A stretch of 64,000 nt of DNA from Natronolimnohabitans sp. A-GB9 (GCF_030848565.1 NZ_JAVDDV010000007.1:62001-126000); one strand, 5' to 3'; positions 1 through 7,632 are shown, counted from the first letter of the stretch. Program-made: numbers and translations. Notes: generated by a model from the sequence alone, not told the origin.

Positions 1-642
1 GACGACGTCGTCGTCGACGGTGGCAACTCCTACTTCGAGGACTCCGTCCGGCGCGCCGAATCCTGTCCCGCAGCATATCTCGACTGTGGGACCTCGGGTG
101 GGCCCGCGGGGGCGAAACTCGGCTTCTCGCTGATGATCGGCGGCCCCGAGTGGGCCTACGACGAACTGACACCCGTCTTCGACGCCGTCGCGACCGGTCC
201 CGACGGTCACGAGCACATGGGCCCCGCGGGCTCGGGCCACTACGTGAAGATGATCCACAACGGCGTCGAGTACGCGCTGATGCAAGCCTACGGCGAGGGC
301 TTCGAACTACTCCACGAGGGTCGGTACGATCTGGACCTCGAGTCTGTGGCGTCGGTCTGGAACAACGGCGCCGTGATCCGCTCGTGGCTGCTCGAACTCT
401 GTGAGGAAGCGTTCCGCGAGGAAGGAAGCGACCTCGGCGACGTCGCCGACCGCGTCGAGGGCGGCTCGACGGGCACCTGGACCGTCCAGGAAGCGCTCGA
501 GCAGGAAGTACCGCTGCCGCTTATCTACACCGCACTGTCCGAACGGTTCGGCTCGCGGGCCGACGACGGCCGGTTCTCGCGTCGACTCGCCAACCGACTT
601 CGGTACGGTTTCGGCCGGCACGAGGTCCCGCGACGGGAGTGA
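1..642 (+). CDS. gnd: 6-phosphogluconate dehydrogenase, 3' part
   Basis: The frame is open from the first base of the window, so the N-terminal NAD(P)-binding half lies outside; 213 residues are visible. They start inside the nucleotide-binding domain (DGGNSYFEDSVRRAE) and contain the family signature LDCGTSGGPAGAKLG followed by LMIGG. The catalytic stretch GHYVKMIHNGVEY has the expected Lys and Asn (Lys at about visible residue 83). The short C-terminal helical domain fits the roughly 300-residue Gnd type used by haloarchaea in the oxidative pentose phosphate route, which decarboxylates 6-phosphogluconate to ribulose 5-phosphate. The internal Met at 133 is not the start, because family-conserved sequence runs upstream of it in frame. 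Confidence 0.93.
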   Translation, partial: DDVVVDGGNSYFEDSVRRAESCPAAYLDCGTSGGPAGAKLGFSLMIGGPEWAYDELTPVFDAVATGPDGHEHMGPAGSGHYVKMIHNGVEYALMQAYGEGFELLHEGRYDLDLESVASVWNNGAVIRSWLLELCEEAFREEGSDLGDVADRVEGGSTGTWTVQEALEQEVPLPLIYTALSERFGSRADDGRFSRRLANRLRYGFGRHEVPRRE

Positions 643-888
643 CTCTGTCCCGAAGAGCGCGGTTTCGTGCGCACACCTCGGATGACTGATGGCGGATCGA
701 AAGGCGAGAGGTAGAGAGATGTTCACACGACTCGGAGAATCTTGAAGACCGACGCCGGTATACAGTCGACCGAAACCGTTGGTGTAGAAACCGGTCAGCG
801 TTCGACATCGAACTGGATATTCCGTTTCTTGGAACGGTGATTTTCACTGTCGGTCCTGGACCGAAATATTGAGTCATTTTCTTCACCC

Positions 889-1221
889 ATGGTCCCCTCA
901 CCGGTAGTTATGAACTCTACCTACTCGACGACAGTGACGGCGACCGACGAGCAGCGGCCGAGCATGGCCGTTATCGATCTCGTTGCCGAAGCAACCGGCG
1001 TCGATGCTCTCGAGCTCGAACCTCTCTATCATGCGATCGATCCCGAAGCGCTCGACTCGCTTTGTACGGACAGTTCCGGATTCTCCTCGCTCGAGTTCGA
1101 CTACTCGGGTCGTACCGTCGTCGTCGAACAGGTCGGAACCGATATCGAGATCTCGCTCGAGCCGGTGACGATCGGCTCCGAGCGAACGGTCGACGTTGCA
1201 GACAGCGGACCGTCTGCTTAA
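889..1221 (+). CDS. HalOD1 output-domain protein
   Basis: A 110-residue protein whose residues 25-95 match the haloarchaeal HalOD1 output domain: VIDLVAEATGVDALELEPLY, then AIDPEALDSL, then a beta-rich part ending in VVVEQ and ISLEPV. The domain is common in haloarchaea, alone or behind signalling domains, and its biochemical role is unknown. A TATA-like AAATATTG lies at 864-871. It puts transcription start near 890, so either the Met at 889 or the one at 910 could be used. There is no fused sensor domain. A hairpin repeat begins three bases after the stop. A second stand-alone HalOD1 gene is at 15303-15587. Confidence 0.8.
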   Translation: MVPSPVVMNSTYSTTVTATDEQRPSMAVIDLVAEATGVDALELEPLYHAIDPEALDSLCTDSSGFSSLEFDYSGRTVVVEQVGTDIEISLEPVTIGSERTVDVADSGPSA

Positions 1222-1224
1222 GCG

Positions 1225-1322
1225 CTATAGTAGCCACTGAAAGTCAGTACGCACCCGATCGCACGAGGGCTGTGGATCGGTGTGCAAACAGTTTCAGCTG
1301 TTACTATAGTAGCGACTGAAAC
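1225..1322. repeat. Hairpin (MITE-like) repeat with CTATAG ends
   Basis: The element begins CTATAGTAGCCACTGAAA (1225-1242), and a near copy, CTATAGTAGCGACTGAAA, lies at 1304-1321. The part 1225-1309 also folds on itself: GCACCCGATC near its left arm pairs with GATCGGTGTGC near its right arm, and both ends read CTATAG. The right end (1291-1322) is itself a 32-base near-palindrome, GTTTCAG...CTGAAAC, around ACTATAGT. Terminal inverted repeats, small size and no coding capacity fit a non-autonomous miniature element. No transposase is in the window, so mobility is inferred. Confidence 0.65.
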
Positions 1323-1486
1323 GAGTTCGCCGATCGAGTATCCACAGACTGCAGTGACAACTATCGTTTTCGCGGTGCAGTCGCGAATTTCTGGCTCGGT
1401 GACCGACCAGCGGCGTCACCGGCGGTACGCTCGGTCGCTATCGACCAGGCAGTTTATGAGTTCGATGTTCGAACAAGTTCGTGCCG

Positions 1487-2935
1487 ATGGGCACGGACGA
1501 ACGAAACATCGCGGTTCGGTTTTTCGGTGGGGCGGGAAACTACACGGACGTCCTCGAGGACCTCTGTCGATTCGTACTCGCCGAGCGACCGGACGAAGAC
1601 ACAGTAGTCGAGTGGGTCAGGACCAACACGCGAGCCTCGAGCGAGGACGGGATCTCACGACGACTACGGTTCGTGGCCGCTCTCGGCGTGCTCGAGATCG
1701 AGTCGGATCGCGTTCGCGTGACCGAGCGCGGACTCCAGTGGGTTTCGACGGGCGATCACGAACGCCTGTTCGACGCGCTCACCGAGACCGTCACCGGGTT
1801 CGAGACGGTCCTCGAAGCGTTGCTCGAGGGGCCGAAGACCGACGCCGAACTGGGTGAGGCGATCGCGGCCGCCCACGCCGAGTTCGGCTGGAACGATCCC
1901 ACCGGCCCGGCGGGCCATCGTGGCTGGTTGCAGAGCCTCGGCTACGTCGACCGCTCGGACGGCGTAAACTCGCTTACAGACTCCGGACGGCAGCTGGCGC
2001 GACGAGTGACGTCCGGACTGCCGGCGTTCGAGCGCGGTGACTACTACGCGCAGGCCGACCTCGAGGCGGCGTTCGACACGAGCTTCGGGTCGTACATCAA
2101 GGGAATCAATCCGCGAACGGGCGACGACGGCGAACTGGCGTACATCGTCCTGAAAGCCCACGAAGACAGTCCCTATCGCGACGATCTCGACGGGGATCGG
2201 TTCACCTACATCGGGGAGGGTGTGCCCTCGAAAGGCGATCAGCGGCCAACGCCAGCGAATACGGCGTTGCTCGAGCACGCCGAAGGCGGCGTCGTGCCCG
2301 TCTACTTCTTCTACCAGCCGGCGGACCGCGACGAGCTCCGGTACGAGGGAGTCGTCGACGTCGTCGACGCCGAGTACGTCTCCGACGCGGACGGCGAACG
2401 GATGGTCTATCGGTTCACGATGGAGCGACTCGACCTCGAGGATCCGACGATGGTCGAGTCGCTCGCGGAATCGGTGGTCGACGATGGGGCCGCAGACGAG
2501 GACGAACCCGCCCTCACCGATGACGAGGAAGCGTTCACCGTGACGGAGCGACGGGTCCGCTCGAGTGCCTTCGCGACACGAGTCAAGCAGGCGTACGACT
2601 TTCGCTGTGCGATCTGTGATACCGCACGCGAGTCACCGGCCGGAACGGTCGATATCGAGGCCGCACACATCTATCCGAAACGCGAAAACGGCCGCGACGA
2701 CGTACGCAACGGGCTTGCACTCTGTCGGCTCCACCACTGGGCGTTCGACGCAGGGTGGCTCGCAGTCACCGACGACTATCGTATCCTCGTTGCCGATCGA
2801 CCCGACCTCGAGGGCTACGAGGAGTTCGTCAGACTCGAGGGCGACGAACTGACGCTGCCGGCAGACGAAACGAAGCGACCACACGCGACGTTTCTGGCTG
2901 CACACCGCAAGCGCCACGGGTTCGAATCTGCGTAG
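1487..2935 (+). CDS. HNH endonuclease with SRA-like reader domain
   Basis: About 482 residues. The N-terminal 190 look like winged-helix modules. Residues about 195-320 contain YIGEGVPSKGDQ, NTALLEHA and VPVYFF, a pattern I associate with SRA/PUA-like modified-base readers of ScoMcrA-type enzymes. The C-terminal HNH domain is clear: CAIC near 373-376, IEAAHIYP near 390-397, and NGLALCRLHHWAFDAG with its last His pair near 415. It probably cuts foreign or modified DNA as a stand-alone type IV-like restriction enzyme. No methyltransferase gene is adjacent. ATG 1487 is preferred over GTG 1481 because TTTATGA at 1453-1459 gives a leaderless start; the two differ by two codons. Confidence 0.75.
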   Translation: MGTDERNIAVRFFGGAGNYTDVLEDLCRFVLAERPDEDTVVEWVRTNTRASSEDGISRRLRFVAALGVLEIESDRVRVTERGLQWVSTGDHERLFDALTETVTGFETVLEALLEGPKTDAELGEAIAAAHAEFGWNDPTGPAGHRGWLQSLGYVDRSDGVNSLTDSGRQLARRVTSGLPAFERGDYYAQADLEAAFDTSFGSYIKGINPRTGDDGELAYIVLKAHEDSPYRDDLDGDRFTYIGEGVPSKGDQRPTPANTALLEHAEGGVVPVYFFYQPADRDELRYEGVVDVVDAEYVSDADGERMVYRFTMERLDLEDPTMVESLAESVVDDGAADEDEPALTDDEEAFTVTERRVRSSAFATRVKQAYDFRCAICDTARESPAGTVDIEAAHIYPKRENGRDDVRNGLALCRLHHWAFDAGWLAVTDDYRILVADRPDLEGYEEFVRLEGDELTLPADETKRPHATFLAAHRKRHGFESA

Positions 2936-2988
2936 CACGATCGAGCGGTCACGTCGGACAGCAGCCGACATGACTGCGGTAGACCGTA

Positions 2989-3342
2989 TCAGTACTGGTC
3001 CCGGACGGCGTCGATCTGACACTGCACACAGCGGTCGTCGGCGAAACAGGAGACGCTATCGTACGGGCAGTCGTGATCCTCGACCTGCACTGACTGGCGG
3101 CGTTTCTCCCGTCTCCAGGCACGTTCCCAGTCGTCGATGTCCATCTCGGCGGAGGTGAACACGACGCTGTCGCTGCCGTCGACGATCTTCGCCACCGTGA
3201 CCGAATGCTCGCGTGTCTTGACGTGTTCGATCGCGCGTTCGTACGACGAACACCGGATCTCCTCTCGACCCGCCCGGTCGTCGAGAAGCCGTACCGTGAT
3301 CGATCCGTCGTACTCTTCCGTAGGCTCGAGCCCGTCGCTCAT
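2989..3342 (-). CDS. Conserved small protein with C-terminal Cys motif
   Basis: 117 residues from the ATG at 3342 (MSDGLEPTEEYDGSITVRLL). A longer reading frame exists upstream but is Arg-rich and unlike haloarchaeal protein. The body is acidic alpha/beta sequence with VTVAKIVDGSDSVVFTSAEM. The C-terminus carries CPYDSVSCFADDRCVQC, four Cys that could bind a metal. I do not recognise the family. It converges on the HNH gene with 53 bases between the stops and probably stands alone. Confidence 0.6.
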   Translation of the reverse strand: MSDGLEPTEEYDGSITVRLLDDRAGREEIRCSSYERAIEHVKTREHSVTVAKIVDGSDSVVFTSAEMDIDDWERAWRREKRRQSVQVEDHDCPYDSVSCFADDRCVQCQIDAVRDQY

Positions 3343-3683
3343 GGTCGATACTATCCGAACAAGGTGAAAAAGGCCAGGGGCGGAACCGCGGCGGATGTGC
3401 GGACCGCGGAGAACAGCCGCCGTCCATCGATCCGACAGCCTCGAACGGAGTCGGAAACGTCCGTCCGGTTCCACGGCACGGACTCTTTTTCTGTAGAGGC
3501 CGACTTCATAATTGCTTAGGACACACAATACTAAACCAGCAACTAGAGGGTGATGAGGTCCAATTGATCGGGTTTATCGAATAGCAAGCGGTTATGGTCC
3601 AATTGGTTCAGTTCTCGAACACCACAATATTCAGTAGTAAGCACTATCTTATGGACGACTATCGACTACTGACGATGTCTCCG
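3343..3683. other. Intergenic region with promoters and a short repeat
   Basis: About 340 bases between two divergent genes. The left part is GC-rich and holds the promoter of the leftward gene. From about 3510 it becomes clearly AT-richer than its surroundings. GGTCCAATTG occurs twice (3557-3566 and 3596-3605). A TATA-like CTATCTTATG at about 3643-3652 fits the promoter of the TrmO-like gene. No convincing gene is seen here. Confidence 0.5.
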
Positions 3684-4109
3684 ATGGAAGTACGCTACAC
3701 ACCGATCGGTCACGTTCACTCGCCACACGACACACCCGAAGACGTCGCCCACGACGAAGTCGCCGACACGACGGGTGAGATCGTCCTCGAGGACGAGTAC
3801 GAGCGTGGACTCGAGGGACTCGAGGAGTTCTCTCACGCCGTCGTCCTGGCTCATCTCGACGAGGTCGACGAGAGTCGGCTCACCGCACGGCCGCCACACG
3901 TCGACGACGTCGAGGTCGGCGTGTTCGCGACGCGAAGCCCCTTCCGACCGACCCCGATCGCCCAGACGGTCGTCGAGGTACTCGAGATCGATGGCCCGAG
4001 AGTCCGTGTCCGTGGACTCGACCTCGTCGATGGGACGCCTGTGCTCGATCTGAAACCACACGTCAGAACGGTCGAGGGAGACCTCGACGTCGGCTGGCTC
4101 GAAGAGTAG
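3684..4109 (+). CDS. TrmO/TsaA-like tRNA methyltransferase
   Basis: 141 residues from MEVRYTPIGHVHSP. The TrmO (YaeB/VirR) fold is shown by the opening beta strand, EEFSHAVVLAHLDEV, and the signature GVFATRSPFRPTPIAQTVVEVL, followed by VRGLDLVDGTPVLDLKPHV. The family uses S-adenosylmethionine to N6-methylate threonylcarbamoyl-adenosine 37 of tRNAs. The usual RPNPIG is RPTPIA here, so substrate range may differ. The Met at 3675 is a second possible start; both are close to the transcription start predicted from the TATA box near 3648. The VKOR-like gene starts four bases after the stop, so they probably form an operon. Confidence 0.8.
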   Translation: MEVRYTPIGHVHSPHDTPEDVAHDEVADTTGEIVLEDEYERGLEGLEEFSHAVVLAHLDEVDESRLTARPPHVDDVEVGVFATRSPFRPTPIAQTVVEVLEIDGPRVRVRGLDLVDGTPVLDLKPHVRTVEGDLDVGWLEE

Positions 4110-4113
4110 TACC

Positions 4114-4701
4114 ATGACCGATCCGGTTCGAGCAACGACGGACACCGCCGAGAACAGCCGTCCCATCGTGAACACGTTGCTCGGCGCGTTCCTGGTCGTC
4201 GCAGTGGTCGGCCTGGGGACGAGCCTCCTTCTTACGGCTGTTCACTTCCTGGTACTGCCGCTTCCCGACGGAGTCACACCTGAGGGCGGACTCATAGTTC
4301 TCAGCAGCACGTGGGCCTACGTCGGCCCACTTCCACTCGCGTTGTTCGGCGTGGGCTACTACCTGACGATGGTCGTCCTCGGCGGGCTCTGGCTCGAGAC
4401 CAAAGACGACCGTCTCGAACTGCCGATCCTCGGGATCACCGGTGCCGGACTCGCGGCCTCGGCGTACTTCGTCTACCTCCAACTGATCCCTATCGGGGCG
4501 ATCTGCCCGTTCTGTATGCTCTCCGCGGCGGCGACGGCCACGCTGTTCGGGATCGAACTGCTCGTGAAGTACTTCGGCGGCGGTAGCGTCGCCCCGCCGG
4601 TCGACGGCACCCGAATCTGGCCCACCCTGCTCGTCGCAACCGTCGCACTAGCGGTACTGTCGATCTACGCCATCGGCATCGCTCCGTTCCCCGAGGCGTG
4701 A
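4114..4701 (+). CDS. VKOR-family membrane thiol oxidoreductase
   Basis: 195 residues with four or five hydrophobic segments (about 18-48, 66-93, 103-127, 132-150, 170-192). The vitamin K epoxide reductase fold is indicated by STWAYVGPLPLALFGVGYY, which matches the usual SxYA...GIPLAxxGxxxY region, and by the active-site pair CPFC at 131-134. Such proteins pass electrons from disulfide formation to membrane quinones. The extracellular loop Cys pair of most homologues, which lies before the SxYA region, is absent: only the CPFC pair is present. It follows the TrmO-like gene by four bases. Confidence 0.8.
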   Translation: MTDPVRATTDTAENSRPIVNTLLGAFLVVAVVGLGTSLLLTAVHFLVLPLPDGVTPEGGLIVLSSTWAYVGPLPLALFGVGYYLTMVVLGGLWLETKDDRLELPILGITGAGLAASAYFVYLQLIPIGAICPFCMLSAAATATLFGIELLVKYFGGGSVAPPVDGTRIWPTLLVATVALAVLSIYAIGIAPFPEA

Positions 4702-4737
4702 GTTCCGCCCTGCCCTGGCGGGCGAGGATCGCTATTC

Positions 4738-4753
4738 ATACTGTCGGACAGCA
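4738..4753. repeat. Solo copy of the ATACTGTCGGACAGCA motif
   Basis: This 16-base sequence, 36 bases after the VKOR-like stop, is found exactly, in opposite orientation, at 44754-44769. It resembles the outer arms of the 80 bp repeats at 7531 and 62942 (ATACTGCCGGACAGAA). Its core is nearly palindromic (CTGTC/GACAG). Confidence 0.5.
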
Positions 4754-4825
4754 CGATTCGACGATCGGTCCCGCGACTCGCGTCGTCGCCACGCGCCGGA
4801 ACGGTACACACGGACCGCCCTCCGG

Positions 4826-6073
4826 TCACACGGGTTCGCGGAGCGCCCAGACGTCCTCGAGGGGGTCGAGTCGATGTGGCTCGGTCCCGCGTTCGGTCAG
4901 GATCCCGGTATGGTACAGCATCGTCTTGAGTTGGAAGACCGTCGGCGAGTGGTAGACGGTGCCGTCCGCGAGCGCCTCGCGGCGCAACTCGCCGTCGGCG
5001 GTCAACACCCGTCGTCGGACGTCGTCGTCACCGCGAAGGAACAGCTCCACGGTAAACGTCGGATGGACCGTATGCAGGTGGTCGACGAGATCCACGAGCG
5101 ACGGCTCCGGCTGCCAGTCGTCGCACATCGCCTGCAGTTCCGTGACGAGCAGTTCCGTCGCCGGATACGCGAAGATCACCCGTCGAGCCAGCTGGCCCCA
5201 TCCAGGTGCGATCTCGACGAACCGTTTCCGTGACCGATACCAGTCCCGAAACTCCTCGAGTGCGTCCTCGACGGACCCATAGCGCGCATTGGCAAACCGG
5301 ACGACCTCTCGTCCGAGCGAGGTCAGTTCGACCCTGGCTCCGTCCTCGATCAGTCCCAGAAACGCGGCCCCCTGTCTGGCGCTGTCGGCAGCGCCGACGA
5401 CGTCGTACTCCGAGAGGAGCGTCTCGGTATCGCCCTCTGCGTAGTGGGCCAGGGGGTAGCCGAGGTAGTTCTTCGGGTGGTTCAGCCCGAAGGATTTGTC
5501 CGCGACGCCCTGGGCGCCGGCCTGAAACCGCAATGCGGTGGCCTCGCTCGAGGTCCGGTTCCCGACGATACGGGGCACCTCGAGGACCTCGACCTCGCCG
5601 CCGGCGTCGACGCCGAGCACGCCGACGTTTAGCTCTCGAGCCAGCGTCCGATCGGTGCCCGTGATCGCAGCCGTCGGCGCAGCGAGGTAGGCCGCGTTGG
5701 CCTCGTGGAGGCGGTCGTACGCCTGGACGATTCCGCGTTCGGTGTCGACGCCGCCACTTGTGTGTCCCTTGGCCTCGATGGCGATCAGCGGCGGCTCCTC
5801 GCCGAGCCGATCGACCGCCAACAGCTCCGACTCGAGGTCGCAGACGCCGACGAGGTCCGGATAGCCGCCGCCGACCTGGACGCGATTGAACGGGGCCAGA
5901 CGATCCCGGATCTCGGGCTCGATCGGACGTCCGGGGAGCCACTCGTCCTGTGAGAACTGCGTATCGGCCACGACGTACGATCTCGACGCATCCCTCTCCT
6001 CTATCGGAAAGAGCCGCCGTTTGGTGTGGGCAAGCACCTGCGGTTCCGACAACGATCCGGCCGCGCTGCTCAT
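4826..6073 (-). CDS. PD-(D/E)XK nuclease-like protein
   Basis: 415 residues from the ATG at 6073, chosen over GTG 6097 because the TATA-like GGTTATTG at about 6102 gives a leaderless start. The N-terminal region shows a nuclease-type core: GGGYPDLVGV (PD at 72-73), PLIAIEAKGHT (E-A-K at 100-102), then the helix RGIVQAYDRLHEANAAYLAAP. That order is the PD-(D/E)XK signature. The remaining 270 residues are helical, winged-helix-like, and carry no known motif. I do not recognise a named family. It could process or protect DNA; this is inference. No restriction partner is adjacent. Confidence 0.6.
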   Translation of the reverse strand: MSSAAGSLSEPQVLAHTKRRLFPIEERDASRSYVVADTQFSQDEWLPGRPIEPEIRDRLAPFNRVQVGGGYPDLVGVCDLESELLAVDRLGEEPPLIAIEAKGHTSGGVDTERGIVQAYDRLHEANAAYLAAPTAAITGTDRTLARELNVGVLGVDAGGEVEVLEVPRIVGNRTSSEATALRFQAGAQGVADKSFGLNHPKNYLGYPLAHYAEGDTETLLSEYDVVGAADSARQGAAFLGLIEDGARVELTSLGREVVRFANARYGSVEDALEEFRDWYRSRKRFVEIAPGWGQLARRVIFAYPATELLVTELQAMCDDWQPEPSLVDLVDHLHTVHPTFTVELFLRGDDDVRRRVLTADGELRREALADGTVYHSPTVFQLKTMLYHTGILTERGTEPHRLDPLEDVWALREPV

Positions 6074-6151
6074 GCGCTCCGATTCGCCAGAAGCCACAAT
6101 AACCTTCCGACGGCTCGCTGTCGCGGTGGAGCTGACGGGCAGCGGTCCGTC

Positions 6152-6340
6152 TCAGGTCGTGCGAAACGCGTCGGCCTCGAGTTCGATGACGATACCGGCC
6201 ATAACGCCACCCACACCGAGGACGGCGAGGATAAGGCCGCCGATCCACGGCATCGAGCCCGCTTCGAACAGCGCTACGATCCAGAGCGCACCGACGAGAA
6301 CGAGGCCGCCGATCACGATGAGCTGGACGAACCACTCCAT
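6152..6340 (-). CDS. Small two-helix membrane protein
   Basis: 62 residues. Two hydrophobic segments, about 5-25 and 31-52, are separated by a short EAGSMPW loop; the tail is polar (ELEADAFRTT). No catalytic motif is visible. It sits 79 bases upstream of the PD-(D/E)XK-like gene on the same strand and could share a transcript. Function unknown. Confidence 0.6.
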   Translation of the reverse strand: MEWFVQLIVIGGLVLVGALWIVALFEAGSMPWIGGLILAVLGVGGVMAGIVIELEADAFRTT

Positions 6341-6459
6341 AGCCGACGTATGTGCCGAGCCATCAAGTATCAGCCGGTCACCCGTCCGTCTGACCGTCGT
6401 GCTATCAGTTCGGGCAACTCCGGGTCAGGCGTTTGTGTCTCGAGGTCCTACCGCAGTAT

Positions 6460-6903
6460 ATGCCAGAGCCGACCCTCGTCTACGACGACGACTGCGGCTT
6501 CTGTACGTGGTGGGCCGACTACTTCGACGAGCGGACGGATCTCCGTGTTATCGGTTTCGAGGACCTCCCCGACTACCCCGAGGTCCGCGAGCGGCTCCCC
6601 GAGTACTACGAGGAGTGTTCACACCTTGTGACCGACGAGCGGGTTTACTCCTGTGGAGCCTCGATCGAGGAGGCGCTGCGCCGGTACGACAGCGGTGGCC
6701 CCGTCGGCAGCGCCCTCCGGTTTTTGCGGAACTTCGAGGACTACGAGCGCGTCCGCGAGTGGGGCTACCGGCAGGTGGCTGACAACCGCGACAAGTGGGG
6801 ACGGGTGATGTCGAAGACGCCGCCGGCACGCCAGAAAGGCAGTTCCGATGCCGATGATGCCGATGACGCCGGTGCTGACGCCAACACGGACGACGAGCGC
6901 TGA
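6460..6903 (+). CDS. DCC-family (DUF393) thiol-disulfide protein
   Basis: 147 residues from MPEPTLVYDDDCGFC. The name-giving D-x-x-C-x-x-C motif is at residues 10-15 (DDCGFC), followed by WWADYFDERTDLRVIGFEDL, the usual thioredoxin-like start. The family is predicted to carry out thiol redox chemistry. The C-terminal 25 residues form an Asp/Ala-rich acidic tail. ATG 6460 is chosen because the conserved domain begins right after it; upstream in-frame codons do not match the family. Confidence 0.78.
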   Translation: MPEPTLVYDDDCGFCTWWADYFDERTDLRVIGFEDLPDYPEVRERLPEYYEECSHLVTDERVYSCGASIEEALRRYDSGGPVGSALRFLRNFEDYERVREWGYRQVADNRDKWGRVMSKTPPARQKGSSDADDADDAGADANTDDER

Positions 6904-6971
6904 TCCGGTCCCGTGTCTCCTCACCCGGCACACTCACTCGGGACGAAGTCTCGCGTCGGCACAGGGAGATC

Positions 6972-7277
6972 TCAAAGCGCGGGGCTGTCGCGTCGCCGCT
7001 CCTCGAGCGACGCGGGCTCGACGGCGGCTCCGACCGGCCGGATGCGCATCGCGAGGACGACGACCGGCGTCGGATACGGCTCCGGGAACCAGTACGGTAC
7101 TCCCAAAAGCGCCAGCGCGGAGCGGACCACGCCGCTCCAGACCGCGATCCCGATGCGCCGGGCGAGGGCTCTCGGCCGACTCCGTTCGTCGCTGTGACTC
7201 GCACAGCGGGACGTTCGAGATGGACCCTGACGATTCCCCGACGGTTGTACGGACGGCAGCAGTTGCGAAACCGTCAC
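6972..7277 (-). CDS. Possible small basic membrane protein
   Basis: The frame allows 101 residues, but only the last 65 look coding: RRIGIAVWSGVVRSALALLG, then PYWFPEPYPTPVVVLAMRIRPV. In that part third positions are almost all G or C, as in neighbouring genes. The protein is Arg-rich, unusual in this proteome, and the start is unclear. It could instead be a decayed or non-coding stretch. Confidence 0.35.
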   Translation of the reverse strand: MTVSQLLPSVQPSGNRQGPSRTSRCASHSDERSRPRALARRIGIAVWSGVVRSALALLGVPYWFPEPYPTPVVVLAMRIRPVGAAVEPASLEERRRDSPAL

Positions 7278-7312
7278 CGGATAACTATCTGTAGCCCGCG
7301 GTAGCGGCCGCG

Positions 7313-7531
7313 ATGAACTGCCCCTACTGTACCCACTTCCACAAGGAAGAGGCGCGACTGGCCGGCGTCACGGAGGCCGAACTCGAGGAAACGGTTACGA
7401 TCGCTAGCTCCACCCAGTACTTCTCGACGGGACTCCACGGGAGCGAGGTCGACGTCGACGAGTTCGTCGACGAAACCGCGGAGATCGTCGACTACCTCGA
7501 GCAACAGGAGGCGGCAAAAGCCGACGACTGA
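7313..7531 (+). CDS. Mini AhpD/CMD-like protein starting at its CxxC
   Basis: 72 residues: MNCPYCTHFHKEEARLAGVT, then ELEETVTIASSTQYF. This is the core helix pair of the carboxymuconolactone decarboxylase/AhpD fold, with the peroxidatic-type CxxC and nearby His. Family members usually have 50-80 more residues before CxxC. Here a TAG in frame at 7292-7294 ends any extension, and a TATA-like ATAACTAT at 7281-7288 is placed for a leaderless start at 7313. It could be a functional minimal thiol protein or a 5'-truncated remnant with a promoter. Its stop codon overlaps the first base of the 80 bp repeat. Confidence 0.6.
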   Translation: MNCPYCTHFHKEEARLAGVTEAELEETVTIASSTQYFSTGLHGSEVDVDEFVDETAEIVDYLEQQEAAKADD

Positions 7532-7610
7532 TACTGCCGGGCAGAACTAGTGTGTGAATTCGCCGCTTCCGTCCGGCGAATTCGCTTCACTGACTGCTGT
7601 CCGCCAGTAT
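7531..7610. repeat. 80 bp double-palindromic repeat, copy A
   Basis: Outer arms: ATACTGCCGGGCAGAA at the left and GCTGTCCGCCAGTAT at the right, which are inverted repeats with mismatches. Inside is a perfect 10-bp stem, GAATTCGCCG / CGGCGAATTC, around the loop CTTCCGTC. A second copy is at 62942-63020 and is about 85% identical along its length. It has no ORF of note. A miniature transposable element, a terminator or a structured RNA are all possible. Confidence 0.7.
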
Positions 7611-7632
7611 GAACATCACAGCGGTAGTCCGT

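Noticed and set aside
1282-1857. Arg/Ser-rich ORF on the plus strand covering the 5' end of the HNH gene
   Set aside because: Composition is typical of a frame-shifted shadow of a GC-rich gene, with no domain; the HNH frame is clearly the coding one.
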